From Ferirhizobium litorale (GTDB taxonomy: Bacteria; Pseudomonadota; Alphaproteobacteria; Rhizobiales; Rhizobiaceae): 64,000 nucleotides of DNA. Below, piece after piece: positions 15,765-26,738 of the stretch. A program made the translations under genes and the position numbers. The number at the start of each line of letters is the position of its first letter. Positions within the stretch are counted from its first letter, which is position 1. A model generated the notes under the pieces. That model was not told the DNA's origin and ran no database searches. It was given only the letters and a program-made list of their open reading frames with translations. The stretch spans positions 1 through 64,000 of the forward strand of contig JALDYZ010000010.1 of NCBI GenBank assembly GCA_030028905.1, given 5' to 3'.

Positions 15765-17528
15765 ATGTGGCGTATTGTTCGAAAAGTTCTAAGGGCGATT
15801 GATGGATGCGGCCTAGCCGCGCGCGCGATAGTCGCCACGTGCGCCCTGCTGGTGGCGCCAGGCGCGGCAGTTCATGCCAATCAGGGGGGCGCGCAACCGC
15901 ATAGCTGCGAATTCAGCTCCTGGTCTGGCCGGCTGCACGACATCTATCATCGCGACACTCGAACCCGGAACTCCATCGGCACAAGTTGGTTCGCCGACGG
16001 CATCGAAATCACCTTTGACTATCGCTATAGCCTTCTGCTGGGTGAACCGCTTCGGAAATTCGTGCCCCATGTAGCGATCCCAAAATCGATATCCTTCGAT
16101 ACCAATGGTTCGGGTTTTTCAGACATCAAGCTCGTCTACGATTCCAGCCTCGCCGGCACGCAAGTCAGTATTAAGGAGATCGAGGCGGAGGGCCGAACCT
16201 ACGCGCTGAACGTTTTTCGCGTCGGGGCGGAGGTGATGCAGGGAATGACCGTATCGCAGGCCGAGATGCGGCTCGTGCCGAACGATGTTTGGTCACGACA
16301 CTACATGGACTGGCAGACGTTCCAGGGAATATTCGGCCTGCCTGGCCGTTCAGGTTGGGATGTGGAAGGAGCGCCTGGCTGGGCAAACGCCTATTCCGCT
16401 CCCGGGGCTAGGTCCGGCGCGACTGCAGAACGCGACAACAAGCAAGTCTGGTGTCGCATACAGGCATTGAAAGAGCCGCTACATACCATTGAGCTAATGG
16501 ATATGCATGTTTCTATCGAGGGTGTGATTGCGAATATGCGGCGGTTGTCACCAGAGTTCAACGAGTTGATGCGCCGGCGAGCAAAGAAGCCTCTCGTTTC
16601 CGCCATCACCGCTGGCATTCAGGACGCAGGCGGAAGTCCGCGCGCCAGGAGCTTGATGGAACGCGCGTTGAAGCAAATTGGGGGCCGGCTGGATGCTGAA
16701 GATATGGCGGAAGCCGTCCAAGCACTTGAAAGAGTAGAACTCGCAGCCACGAACGAACGGCTCATGGATATCGCCAACCGGCTTTCGGCGGAGATACCCG
16801 GTGATTCCCAAACGTCACCAGCCTTCGACAAGACGCTCATTCGCGCCATTCATTCCTACGCCGCTCAACTGGACGGAGCCACAGGCTATCGCGAAGAATT
16901 GCGGCGCATTGCAGATCGCGTGCACCGACTGACGTTGATCGGTCGGCTGCCGCCGCTCGATGTCATCCTGCTCGTCGACAATTCCGGCAGCATGGGCGAT
17001 GTGTTCTCCGCGCTTAAGCACGAGGTTGGTGCGCTGATGCGGGATATCGAGGTAATCAGCCCGTCGGCAGAACTCGGCATGCTCGCCTATAATTCGGCCG
17101 GCTACGAGCGCTTCGACCGACGCCCCGCCGACACCGGGGGGCGCGAGAGGTTCGCGGACTACTTGGAAAGTCTCGGTGCCAGCGCGGGCGACGCTGCCTT
17201 CGGCAACCTCTTGAAGGACTTCATCGTTAAAAGCCCGTTTCGTTCGCAGGCGCGTGCCCGTATTGTCCTCGTCTTCGGCGACATACCAGACACAACCCCG
17301 GGCGAGAATGCTGCCAGCTATACACGGACTTTACGCGAGCGATATCCGGGTACCGCCGTCGTGCCAATCTGGACTGGCACGGGCGTCCCGCCGCAGAGCC
17401 TGAAGGATATCGCCGCGGTATCTGGCAATCGGGTGATCCCGTTTGATGCCGGACGCGGCAAGATTCGGGAAGTCATACTCGCCGGGCTCGGTCTCGACGA
17501 ATACAGTTCCGCGGACGGCGCGCAATGA
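15765..17528 (+). CDS. Exported von Willebrand factor A-domain protein
   Basis: A 587-residue protein with an N-terminal signal sequence or anchor (MWRIVRKVLRAIDGCGLAAR, then a hydrophobic stretch ending GAAVHA). The C-terminal VWA domain, about residues 400-575, carries an intact MIDAS motif DNSGSMG at 405-411, so it should bind a divalent metal. The 370 residues between are unrecognised and hold a predicted-helical block (ELMRRRAKKPLVSAITAGIQ onward). The start is ambiguous: an in-frame ATG at 15726 adds 13 residues and neither has a good ribosome binding site. It overlaps the next gene by four bases (ATGA), so the two products probably work together in the envelope. Confidence 0.75.
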   Translation: MWRIVRKVLRAIDGCGLAARAIVATCALLVAPGAAVHANQGGAQPHSCEFSSWSGRLHDIYHRDTRTRNSIGTSWFADGIEITFDYRYSLLLGEPLRKFVPHVAIPKSISFDTNGSGFSDIKLVYDSSLAGTQVSIKEIEAEGRTYALNVFRVGAEVMQGMTVSQAEMRLVPNDVWSRHYMDWQTFQGIFGLPGRSGWDVEGAPGWANAYSAPGARSGATAERDNKQVWCRIQALKEPLHTIELMDMHVSIEGVIANMRRLSPEFNELMRRRAKKPLVSAITAGIQDAGGSPRARSLMERALKQIGGRLDAEDMAEAVQALERVELAATNERLMDIANRLSAEIPGDSQTSPAFDKTLIRAIHSYAAQLDGATGYREELRRIADRVHRLTLIGRLPPLDVILLVDNSGSMGDVFSALKHEVGALMRDIEVISPSAELGMLAYNSAGYERFDRRPADTGGRERFADYLESLGASAGDAAFGNLLKDFIVKSPFRSQARARIVLVFGDIPDTTPGENAASYTRTLRERYPGTAVVPIWTGTGVPPQSLKDIAAVSGNRVIPFDAGRGKIREVILAGLGLDEYSSADGAQ

Positions 17529-19087
17529 CCGCGAACAATGCGCGTGCGGCGCAGCAACGCGCTTTCCTCTCCGCCTTCGACCTAGTCCTTGCGGGAGGCG
17601 ACAGTCGTACGAAAGGATTGATGCGTCTGCGCGGACTGGCGAAAGAGGGGCATGCGCCGGCCCTCTTCGCGCTCGCCGAAGAACTGGTGCGTGAGCCGGA
17701 GCCCGCCATCTTCGAAGGCCCGGAAAATTGGGCGCTAGCCGCTTACGGCCTTCGCTACACCGCCCCGATAGAGCGCCTACTGGCCCGCCTCGAGCTTGCG
17801 GGAGAGGACGCCTCGGTTCTTCGTGCGCGCCGCAACACGGCAGAAGATGCCGATCCGGCCCGCTCCATCAGTGGTGGCTTCAACAGCCGGATCCAAGAAG
17901 CGATCGGTATGGTGGAAGCGGGCGATCCGCATAGATCCTTCGGCCTTGAGCGGCTACGCAAACTGGCGCGCGAAGGCGCGGTCAGCGCCGGTCTCGTCTA
18001 TGCCGAGGAACTGGTTGCCAGAGCCCCACAGTGCCAGCGCGCCGCCTGCGCAGGATGGGCGGAATCCGCTGCCGCGCTCGGCCACCACACGCCGATATTG
18101 CGGCTCATCGCTCTGATGGACGGTGACGGACAACCGGGTTGCGCGGACCAGTTGCGAAGCCGGCACCAGGCGATCCTAGCGAAGATGGTCGCGACAGAGG
18201 AACTGGCGGAGGTACCGCAGGCCGCCGACGCTCCCTCAGTGCCCGCGCCGAACCGCGGCGAATACCCGTTCTGGCCAATCAAGCTGGCGCTCTTGTTGTG
18301 CGTCACGCTGACGCCGATCCTGTTCCACGCTTCTGTCTGGCAATGGGCGGCCGAACTCGGCGCTGGAGGCTTGAAAATCATGGACACCGTACGGCAGGAA
18401 AAGCCCCCCGGCGTTCTCGGCGCCGCCTCGGCGTCGGTCACGGTGTCCACTTCTGCCAAAGCCTACCTCGAGATGCAGATGAACCAGGCGGAAGCGATGG
18501 CTGAGACCCTGCTTCGGCAGGGAAAGGAGCAGGAAGCAGACGATGCGATCGTGGAGGCCATCGAGGCGGCGATGATCATCGGTAATCTCGACGCGCTGGA
18601 ACGCCTGCTCGACCGCCAGGCCGAAACGACCACGGCGATTGCCCGGGCAATCGAGGACGACAAGCAAACGCTGAAGATGCTGCGGGAGGTCGTCGAGGTA
18701 ATCGGCAGGGGCTTCGACTTCACCCAACCGAGTCAGCGCAACCGAATGGAACGTGAATATGTCCACTACTATGCCCCTTCCCTGGAGCGCGGTTCGACGG
18801 AACTTTCCTGCAAGCTCTGGATAAGCGTGGGCAGCAAACGCGGCAATCCAGACCGCATCTTCAAATCATTTCGTTTGACCGACAACCAAGTCGAGGTCGA
18901 CCTCGCTGAGGTATACCACACGCCGGTGCAGGACCTCAGCGCCCGGACGCTGGAATTCGTGTCTGGATGTCCGGACAAAATCTTAATCTACAAGGGGCTG
19001 GCAGTCGGGTTCTGTGGTTCCAACGACCATTATTTCAAGGCCGTGCTGGGCGACTACCTGAATCGGTCCGGCTGTATCGTCAAATGA
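17525..19087 (+). CDS. Membrane protein with duplicated helical repeat, unknown
   Basis: A 520-residue protein translationally coupled to the VWA gene. Residues about 12-90 and 122-200 are an internal duplication: GLMRLRGLAKEG...LAEELV aligns with GLERLRKLAREG...YAEELV, and both end in a TPI..L segment. The repeat resembles Sel1/TPR-like alpha solenoids. A single membrane span follows at about 250-272 (FWPIKLALLLCVTLTPILF). Then come a coiled-coil-prone helix (residues 320-400, rich in Ala, Glu and Gln) and a C-terminal globular part with four spaced cysteines. The N-terminal part is probably cytoplasmic and the C-terminal part periplasmic, facing the VWA protein. No named family was recognised. 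Confidence 0.7.
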   Translation: MTANNARAAQQRAFLSAFDLVLAGGDSRTKGLMRLRGLAKEGHAPALFALAEELVREPEPAIFEGPENWALAAYGLRYTAPIERLLARLELAGEDASVLRARRNTAEDADPARSISGGFNSRIQEAIGMVEAGDPHRSFGLERLRKLAREGAVSAGLVYAEELVARAPQCQRAACAGWAESAAALGHHTPILRLIALMDGDGQPGCADQLRSRHQAILAKMVATEELAEVPQAADAPSVPAPNRGEYPFWPIKLALLLCVTLTPILFHASVWQWAAELGAGGLKIMDTVRQEKPPGVLGAASASVTVSTSAKAYLEMQMNQAEAMAETLLRQGKEQEADDAIVEAIEAAMIIGNLDALERLLDRQAETTTAIARAIEDDKQTLKMLREVVEVIGRGFDFTQPSQRNRMEREYVHYYAPSLERGSTELSCKLWISVGSKRGNPDRIFKSFRLTDNQVEVDLAEVYHTPVQDLSARTLEFVSGCPDKILIYKGLAVGFCGSNDHYFKAVLGDYLNRSGCIVK

Positions 19088-19601
19088 GGTCGGGTGACTA
19101 AATGTGGTGCCGGATTCTGAGGCTGGGACGCAATTGCCGTCCCGATAGATGAACGGCACTTTGAGCACCGCAACTCCCGACACCAGGCGAGCAAATAGGG
19201 CGACGGGAAAAGGCGTTCTCCCGCCGCGTCGGGACGCGGCGTGCGCTCTTCGTGTTGTGCGTCGGTCGTGGGTTCTCCGTGCTTTCGAATGCTATTTCCA
19301 CTGAGGACTATGCATACCGGACCACACCGACACCGCGACCGTCTGAGGGAACGCACTGTCGGTCTGAATTCTTGCTGACCGGCGAATGTCGCCGCAGCTC
19401 AATTATTTTGGGTGTCATTTTACCCCCGACCGGAACCGACCCGATCGTGTGGAGTTGTCCTGATCGCTTGGTAGTGCAAGCTGCGCGATCGCTTCAGGTA
19501 GTATTTCGCCCCTCCCGCAAACACCCCCACGATGACGTAGTGGGCATGCGCCATTCGCGCCAGGAAGCCCCAACCATTCCGACCCGTGCGCATTGAATCG
19601 C
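19088..19601. other. Intergenic region between convergent operons
   Basis: No gene recognised. A 72-codon minus-strand frame at 19420-19638 overlaps the next gene and has no domain. No clear bidirectional terminator was found. Confidence 0.4.
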
Positions 19602-20444
19602 TCAGGCTGTGAAGCGTTCCATCAAGAAATCGGGCCACGCGCCATGCGCTTCGCAGATCGCAGCGAAATCCCCTACGGAACTTGCTGCAAGTACGCCCGT
19701 CCGAACGAGGCAGGAAGCTAGGCCCGCGCCGGCGGCGCCCGCAATATCATGTTCGATGCTATCTCCGATGCAGATGATGCGATCAGCGGCGATGTTGGAA
19801 ACCAAGGTTTGGGCCTGTTGGTAAATTGCGGGATGGGGCTTGCCGAACCAGCGGACCGGGCCGCCGAGCATCTCGTAGGCAAGGGCGATGCTGCCGGCGC
19901 CTGGCGCCGTCCCACCGCCTTTTACCAGTTTGTGGCGGTCGGGGTTGGTGCAGTAGCAGGGGACCTTGCGTTCCGCCGCAGGCCTTAATCGATCACGATA
20001 AGCCGACAATGGAATCCGCTCCGCCTCGCTTCCCGAGATGATTACGATGTCCGCGAGCGTCGCGTCCTCGACAGTTTCAAAGCCGAGGCGCTCGGCAAGA
20101 TTGCGGTCGCCCCCGCTCGAAATCGTCAGGCATCGCGTGATGCCGGCTTTCCCGCTTGTCTCTCGGTCGAGAATGCGATGGGCGACATCGCCGGAGGTCA
20201 GGAAGTGGTCGAAACCCGACCGGTCGAAGCCGAGCTTGACCAGGCGATCGCCGTTGTATTCACCGCTGCGGCCTGAATTCGAGAGGATGACGACGACTTT
20301 GCCAATCGCCTTTAGATAAAGCAATGCCGCATTGGCGCCCGGATAGGCACCGTCGTCGTCACGCAACACGCCGAACTGGTCGATGAAGAAAGCATCATAG
20401 CGGGCAGCCAGGGCGACGAGCGTGGTATGCGGTGCAACGCACAA
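19602..20444 (-). CDS. HAD class IIA sugar phosphatase-like protein
   Basis: A 280-residue HAD-superfamily hydrolase of the NagD/TIGR01459 type. Motif I is DQFGVLRD near residue 19, motif II NSGRSG, the lysine is in WFGKPHPAIY and motif III is IGDSIEHDI. The cap of about 130 residues between motifs II and III marks class IIA. It probably dephosphorylates a small phosphorylated sugar or glycolytic-type metabolite. The TTG start two bases after the kinase stop is the only in-frame choice that keeps motif I. It is the last gene of the aldolase-kinase operon, so it may remove a dead-end phosphosugar. The substrate is unknown. Confidence 0.8.
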   Translation of the reverse strand: MCVAPHTTLVALAARYDAFFIDQFGVLRDDDGAYPGANAALLYLKAIGKVVVILSNSGRSGEYNGDRLVKLGFDRSGFDHFLTSGDVAHRILDRETSGKAGITRCLTISSGGDRNLAERLGFETVEDATLADIVIISGSEAERIPLSAYRDRLRPAAERKVPCYCTNPDRHKLVKGGGTAPGAGSIALAYEMLGGPVRWFGKPHPAIYQQAQTLVSNIAADRIICIGDSIEHDIAGAAGAGLASCLVRTGVLAASSVGDFAAICEAHGAWPDFLMERFTA

Positions 20445-20446
20445 GA

Positions 20447-21718
20447 TCAGCGATCCTTCCCGGCAAGAACAAGGGAAGCTGTGCCGACGGAGGCCTCAGC
20501 CGAGCGCGCCGTAAGAAAGGGGACGGCGAGCGCCTTTTCCCGCATTCGCGCCCAGGCCGGATTGGCCGCGCCCCCACCGACCGTGCGCACGGACCGCACC
20601 GTGGGCCCGCCCAGTTCCGCCAGCCGGTCATAGCCCGACTTCTCGATAGCGCTAATGCCCTCGAGGATCGCCTGGAAGAAAGTGACGTCATCGGCCGGGC
20701 GCGGTTCAAGCTTCGGCGGGTAGGCGGGATCATTGGCAGGAAAGCGCTCGCCCGGGGCCGACAGAGGATAGTACAAGAGGCCGGTCGGATCGTCCGGCCG
20801 CAGTTTCGGTGTCATCGATTTCAATTGGTTTTCATCGAAGAATTTACGAATAACTGCGCCGCCTGAATTCGACGCGCCTCCTGCGAGCCAGAAATCGAGG
20901 ATGCGGTGAGAATAGATTCCATAATTCGTCGCATTGATTGGCCGTGGGCAAGCAAGTTTCACGACCAGCGTCGAGCCGAGCGCCGTGACACCGTCACCGA
21001 TTGCCGTGGCGCCCGTCGCCAGGAACGAGGCGCAGCCATCGGTCGTACCCGCATGATAGCGGCATTGCGGCGGCAGGCCGAGCATGAGCCCGCGCGCCGT
21101 AACCGTCGACAGCGGCGCGCCGGCCCTTTCGACGGAAGGCAGCAGGGCGGTGTCCATCCCGCACGCTTCCAGCCAGTCGGGCCAGCGCTCGGCATCGAGA
21201 TCGTAGCCGGTCTTCAGCGCGTTGTTCTCGTCACTCGTCGCAACTGCTAGGCCAAGCTGCATGAGGATCCAGTCGGCCTGGTGTACGATTGCGTGCACGC
21301 CGGGCCTGCGCGACAAGTGGATGGCGCGCGCGAGCGCGGATGTCGTCCCCCGGGCAGGGCTGTCCAACGGTGCCTTTGCGCCGATACGCTCGACAATGGC
21401 GCGATCGGGGCAGGGATCGTTGTACATCAGCGCCTCGCCGACGGGCAATCCGGCGGAATCGATGGCAAGCACCGTCCCGGACGTACCGTCAACGGCGACG
21501 CCTTCGAGCGACGCGAACGAGTTGTGCGAGGCAAGTTCGGTAAGGCAGGACGTGACGCCGTTCCACCAGGTCGACGGCAATCGCGCGGCTGCGGCATCCG
21601 GGAAGGGGCATGCCGCAATATCGACCGGCTCGCCGTCCTTCGAAAGCAAGGCGGCGCGCACCCCTGTTGTGCCGAGGTCGATACCGAGCGCGATGGCGGT
21701 CTTTGTGCCGGTGCTCAT
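20447..21718 (-). CDS. FGGY-family carbohydrate kinase (first of two)
   Basis: Cytoplasmic sugar or polyol kinase of 423 residues. The first ATP-binding block is LGIDLGTTGVRAALL and the adenosine region carries GGGAANPAW. VAVDGTSGTVLAID and GTTDGCASF are typical of the FGGY fold, and Asp in TTDG is a likely catalytic base. Xylulokinase and ribulokinase relatives phosphorylate ketoses, the usual substrate of the next enzyme, a class II aldolase. The start at 21718 overlaps the aldolase stop (ATGA) and is preferred to a longer frame. The exact sugar cannot be assigned. The other FGGY kinase of the locus is of a distinct subtype. Confidence 0.82.
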   Translation of the reverse strand: MSTGTKTAIALGIDLGTTGVRAALLSKDGEPVDIAACPFPDAAAARLPSTWWNGVTSCLTELASHNSFASLEGVAVDGTSGTVLAIDSAGLPVGEALMYNDPCPDRAIVERIGAKAPLDSPARGTTSALARAIHLSRRPGVHAIVHQADWILMQLGLAVATSDENNALKTGYDLDAERWPDWLEACGMDTALLPSVERAGAPLSTVTARGLMLGLPPQCRYHAGTTDGCASFLATGATAIGDGVTALGSTLVVKLACPRPINATNYGIYSHRILDFWLAGGASNSGGAVIRKFFDENQLKSMTPKLRPDDPTGLLYYPLSAPGERFPANDPAYPPKLEPRPADDVTFFQAILEGISAIEKSGYDRLAELGGPTVRSVRTVGGGAANPAWARMREKALAVPFLTARSAEASVGTASLVLAGKDR

Positions 21719-22797
21719 GCCTGCTTGCTTGCCTTGCGGTCGAGCGCCTGACGGTATTGCTCGGCCTCCCAATGGGTCAGTTCATACTCTTCCTCGGGGG
21801 TGAGATAAGTCACCGAAGCGCCCTCCGGAATGCGGGAGACGACCTCGGCAAGGCAGCGTGCCATCATGCGGCCGCCAGCGGTGAGTTCATTGGCGAGCAG
21901 CACGCCGCGACCGGGTGCAAGCAGCATCTTCGGGACGGGAAGATCGCGCGCGCGACGTGCGTCCCCATAAGCATTCACCGTCTCGCCATCGGCAAGCACA
22001 CCGATCTCCGTGCCGAGGAAGATGACGTGATCCGGATAGAGCGAACCGCCCGCGGCCAAAGCGACGTTGGCCTGGCTGAGGGCGGTCTTGTGGCTCTCGG
22101 CATCTTCCGCTGCATGAAAAGCGGAGCCTTTTGCCAATGCCTTCAAAGCGACCAGGTCTGCCGCAGCCTGCGCGCGCACCTCGAGCGACAGCGCTTTGGT
22201 GACGCGCGTGATGCGCGCGCGCACCTCTTCGACGGTCTCGCCCGTAACGATAATGCCGTGATTGTAGAGTATCAGCACGTCCGGTCGCGTATCGGCGATG
22301 CGATCGATTTCGCACGCGAGCGGTGTGCCCGGACGGCGATAGGGTATGGTCGCCCATCGCAGGTCGGGAAGTTTCGCCATGTGTCTTGCAATGACGGCGT
22401 CCCGGTCCGCCAGAACTGAGAGCGCGATTGCGTTGACGCAGTGATAGTGCGCAACGATCGCCTGTGGCAGCGCAGCGTGAAAACTGGTCTCGATCGAGGG
22501 GCGAAGACCGGAGGCGTTCAGTGCCGTGACGATGAAGTCCGTCGCTTTCTCGGCGCTCGGATCGCCGGCGCGCAGCGCTGCAACCAGCGGCGTTACCGTC
22601 ACCGGCACCATGATGTCGCGCTCGCCAGCATGGGCAAGCCATGTCCCCGACGCCTTGACCCACATTGCGCCATCGCGCTTGAACGAGGTGTTGCCGCCAG
22701 CACCCTGGGTCTTCAGCACGTCGCTGCCGATTTCCCTCGAAAGGCCGAGAAACGCACCGAAGGCCGGATCATTGTCCGACCGAATGCCCGAAGCCAT
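21715..22797 (-). CDS. Class II aldolase/adducin-family protein
   Basis: A 360-residue protein, longer than simple fuculose-phosphate aldolases (about 215). The N-terminal class II aldolase core has GAGGNTSFKRDGAMWVKASG, the glutamate in PSIETSFHAALP and the metal histidines in IVAHYHCVNAIA and ILYNHGIIVTG. The extra C-terminal 130 residues (AAEDAESHKTALSQANVALA and later) are as in the extended rhizobial family members. The likely reaction is retro-aldol cleavage of a phosphorylated ketose to DHAP and an aldehyde. A strong AAAGGAGGAGG site precedes the ATG. It is the first gene of the minus-strand operon, divergent from the DeoR regulator. Confidence 0.8.
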   Translation of the reverse strand: MASGIRSDNDPAFGAFLGLSREIGSDVLKTQGAGGNTSFKRDGAMWVKASGTWLAHAGERDIMVPVTVTPLVAALRAGDPSAEKATDFIVTALNASGLRPSIETSFHAALPQAIVAHYHCVNAIALSVLADRDAVIARHMAKLPDLRWATIPYRRPGTPLACEIDRIADTRPDVLILYNHGIIVTGETVEEVRARITRVTKALSLEVRAQAAADLVALKALAKGSAFHAAEDAESHKTALSQANVALAAGGSLYPDHVIFLGTEIGVLADGETVNAYGDARRARDLPVPKMLLAPGRGVLLANELTAGGRMMARCLAEVVSRIPEGASVTYLTPEEEYELTHWEAEQYRQALDRKASKQA

Positions 22798-22995
22798 GCC
22801 GGCCTCCTCCTTTAGACAATCTTGTCAGCCACCGTCCGCCAATCGTCACGGAATGGTGAGCAAACTTTTCGCCTGATGGTATTCATATGATCGACTACCG
22901 TCAACTATGAAGAAAATACCTCACCAAGCTTGAACGTGCTGAATTAATATGATTATCTTCGTTCATCGGCGATGGAGACGCCGGGAGGAGCATCC

Positions 22996-23775
22996 GTGAA
23001 CGACACGCAACGTCACAAGGCTATCATTGAGCTCTTGCGCGAGACGCCGTTCGCTTCTGTACGTGATCTTCAGGAGCGTCTCGGCGCCTCTCCCGCCACG
23101 ATACGTCGAGATATCGACAAGCTTCATGAGCTGGGTCGGGCGCGGAAGGTCTATGGCGGGATTTCTGCCCGCGAGGCCGGCGACAGCGGCCGCCTTTCTG
23201 CAAGGCCATATGATGAGAACCGGGACATCGCGGTCGAGGCAAAGCGGGCAATCGCTGCCGCCGCCGCAAGTCTCGTGCGCGACGGCGATTCCCTTATCAT
23301 ACATGCCGGCTCGACCTGTTATCAGCTCGGCACGCTTCTGGCGCGGCGCAATCTGCGCGTCTGGACCAATTCAATGCCGCTGGCTGCTCATCTTGGCGAA
23401 CATGGCACTTGCCAGCTGTCGATCGCCGGCGGCGAGCTCTACCGCGAGCCCGGCATCATTCACGACCCGTCGGCGGGATCCCCCGGCTTCTTCGCCTCCC
23501 GTTTCTTTGTCGGTACGCAGGGCATCAGCGGCAAGGGGCTGCTTGAGTCCCATCCGCTGCTCGTCAAGGTCATCGGCGAACTTGCCGCCTGCGCCGACGA
23601 GATCGTGCTTTTGGCCGACAGCCGTAAATTTTCGATCCAGCCGCGCAATGTCGCCCTGCCTCTGTCGCGCATCGGAACCATCATCACGGATGATGGCCTG
23701 ACCGATGCCGCTGCCAAGATGCTGGAAGACGCTGGCGTCACGATCATGATTGCGACCACCGGAGGGGCAAATTGA
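22996..23775 (+). CDS. DeoR-family transcriptional regulator
   Basis: A 259-residue repressor. The N-terminal helix-turn-helix is in SVRDLQERLGASPATIRRDI followed by DKLHELGRARKVYGG. The C-terminal DeoR effector domain has the phosphosugar-binding motif IIHAGSTCYQL and FFVGTQGISGKGL. DeoR proteins usually respond to a phosphorylated intermediate, here a product of one of the two kinases. GTG 22996 has GGGAGGAG five bases upstream and is chosen over the ATG at 22972. It overlaps the following kinase gene and is divergent from the aldolase operon. It can therefore control both directions through the 200-base gap. Confidence 0.87.
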   Translation: MNDTQRHKAIIELLRETPFASVRDLQERLGASPATIRRDIDKLHELGRARKVYGGISAREAGDSGRLSARPYDENRDIAVEAKRAIAAAAASLVRDGDSLIIHAGSTCYQLGTLLARRNLRVWTNSMPLAAHLGEHGTCQLSIAGGELYREPGIIHDPSAGSPGFFASRFFVGTQGISGKGLLESHPLLVKVIGELAACADEIVLLADSRKFSIQPRNVALPLSRIGTIITDDGLTDAAAKMLEDAGVTIMIATTGGAN

Positions 23776-25171
23776 GCCAGTCCCCCATCGCCGTCTTCGA
23801 CCTCGGCAAGACCAATTCGAAGCTGTTCGTCGTTTCGCCCGAAGGCCGGGTGATCGATGAGGTGCGAACGCGTCCCGTCTGGCGTGATGAGGCGGATCTG
23901 CGCGTGCTGGACGATGCCGCGCTCTTTGGCTGGATGGAGGGGGAGCTCGCCCGGGCCGTTTCGACGCACGGCGTCGATCGCATGATCTTCTCCGGTCACG
24001 GCTGCACCTTCGCGCTTGTCGCGGGCGATGCGCTTGTCCATACGATCCTGGACTATGAGCAGGCCCCCCCTGCCGATATCGCCGGCCGCATCGACGCGAT
24101 GGCGCCGGACTTCCAAGAGACGTTTTCGCCGCCTCTGCCCCTCGGTTTCAACTATGGACGACATCTGCTCTGGCTGAACGAGCGTGATGCTGACCTCATC
24201 GGCAAGGCGGATGCCATCCTCGCCTATCCGCAATTCTGGACCTGGAAGTTCTCCGGCCGGGCCGTTTCGGAAGTCTCCTATCTCGGCTGCCACTCCAATC
24301 TGTGGGCGCCGCTGCAGGACGATTTCAGCAGCCTCGTCGACCGTATGGGCTGGCGCGGCCGGATGCCGGAATTCGCAAGAGCCGGTGACGTTGTCGGGAC
24401 GCATGCCGTAACGCTCGCTGACGGGGGCAGTGTGACGGTTGCGGTTCATAACGGCGTGCACGACAGTAATGCGGCGCTCTATTTTTACCGTTCGCTTGGC
24501 TTTACGGATTTCACGCTGGTCTCGACCGGCACCTGGGTCATCATCTTCAATCCGGCAAGCCCACTGGAACGGCTCGATGCCGCACAGGATATGCTGGCCA
24601 ATGTCACGGTCGATCATCAGCCGGTCGCCACCATCCGCTTCATGGGCGGGCGGGAATATGATGTCGCCAGCAGCGGCTGGGCAAAGTCGATTTCTCATGA
24701 GGCGGTTGCCAAGGTAATCGCCAGCCAGGCATTCGCCTTGCCGTCCTTCGCGCCCGGCGGGCCGATGCCGGGACACGAGGGCCGCTTCGTCGGCCCGGCA
24801 GTCGAAGGCGAGGAGCGCGCGGCCGTCGCTCTGCTCTATGTCGCGCTGATGACCGACCTGTCTCTCGACTTCATCGGTTCGGAAAATGCGATCGTCATCG
24901 ATGGCGGCCTCGTGAAGACGGGGCTTTATGCCTCAGTGCTCGCCGCGCTGCGGCCGGGCCAGACGGTGCATACGAGCGCCAATCCGGAAGGCAGCGCCTT
25001 TGGCGCGGCCGCGCTGGTCTTTGACGCGATCGGCGACAATCCTTTCGTCAACGACTGTGTCGTCTCTGAGCCGGCATCCATTCCCGGCCTCGATGAATAC
25101 CGACAGCAATGGCGCCACCATGTCGATGCCATGACATCGGCTGAAGGGGCCTCGCGAAAGGAGAAGCGCGC

Positions 25172-25175
<4 letters not shown>
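23772..25175 (+). CDS. FGGY-family carbohydrate kinase (second of two)
   Basis: A 467-residue kinase of the branch holding rhamnulokinase- and fuculokinase-like proteins. The ATP block [14 protein letters not shown] replaces the usual GTT by GKT, a mark of this branch. [11 protein letters not shown] and [10 protein letters not shown] are substrate and nucleotide-site blocks and [12 protein letters not shown] is the C-terminal ATP segment. The TTG start overlaps the regulator stop and has GGAGGGG five bases upstream. It is translationally coupled at its end to the ABC ATPase gene, so the imported sugar is the likely substrate, perhaps after epimerisation. The sugar is unknown. Confidence 0.85.
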
Positions 25176-26701
<1,526 letters not shown>

Positions 26702-26738
26702 AGCAGAAACCAGACAGACGAGGACAGGAACGGAAATC

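Noticed and set aside
15515-15802. Plus-strand 95-codon frame upstream of the VWA gene
   Set aside because: It runs into the VWA gene in another frame and has no family resemblance.
19420-19638. Minus-strand 72-codon frame before the HAD gene
   Set aside because: No domain, overlaps the 3' end of the HAD phosphatase gene in another frame, and has no clear ribosome binding site.
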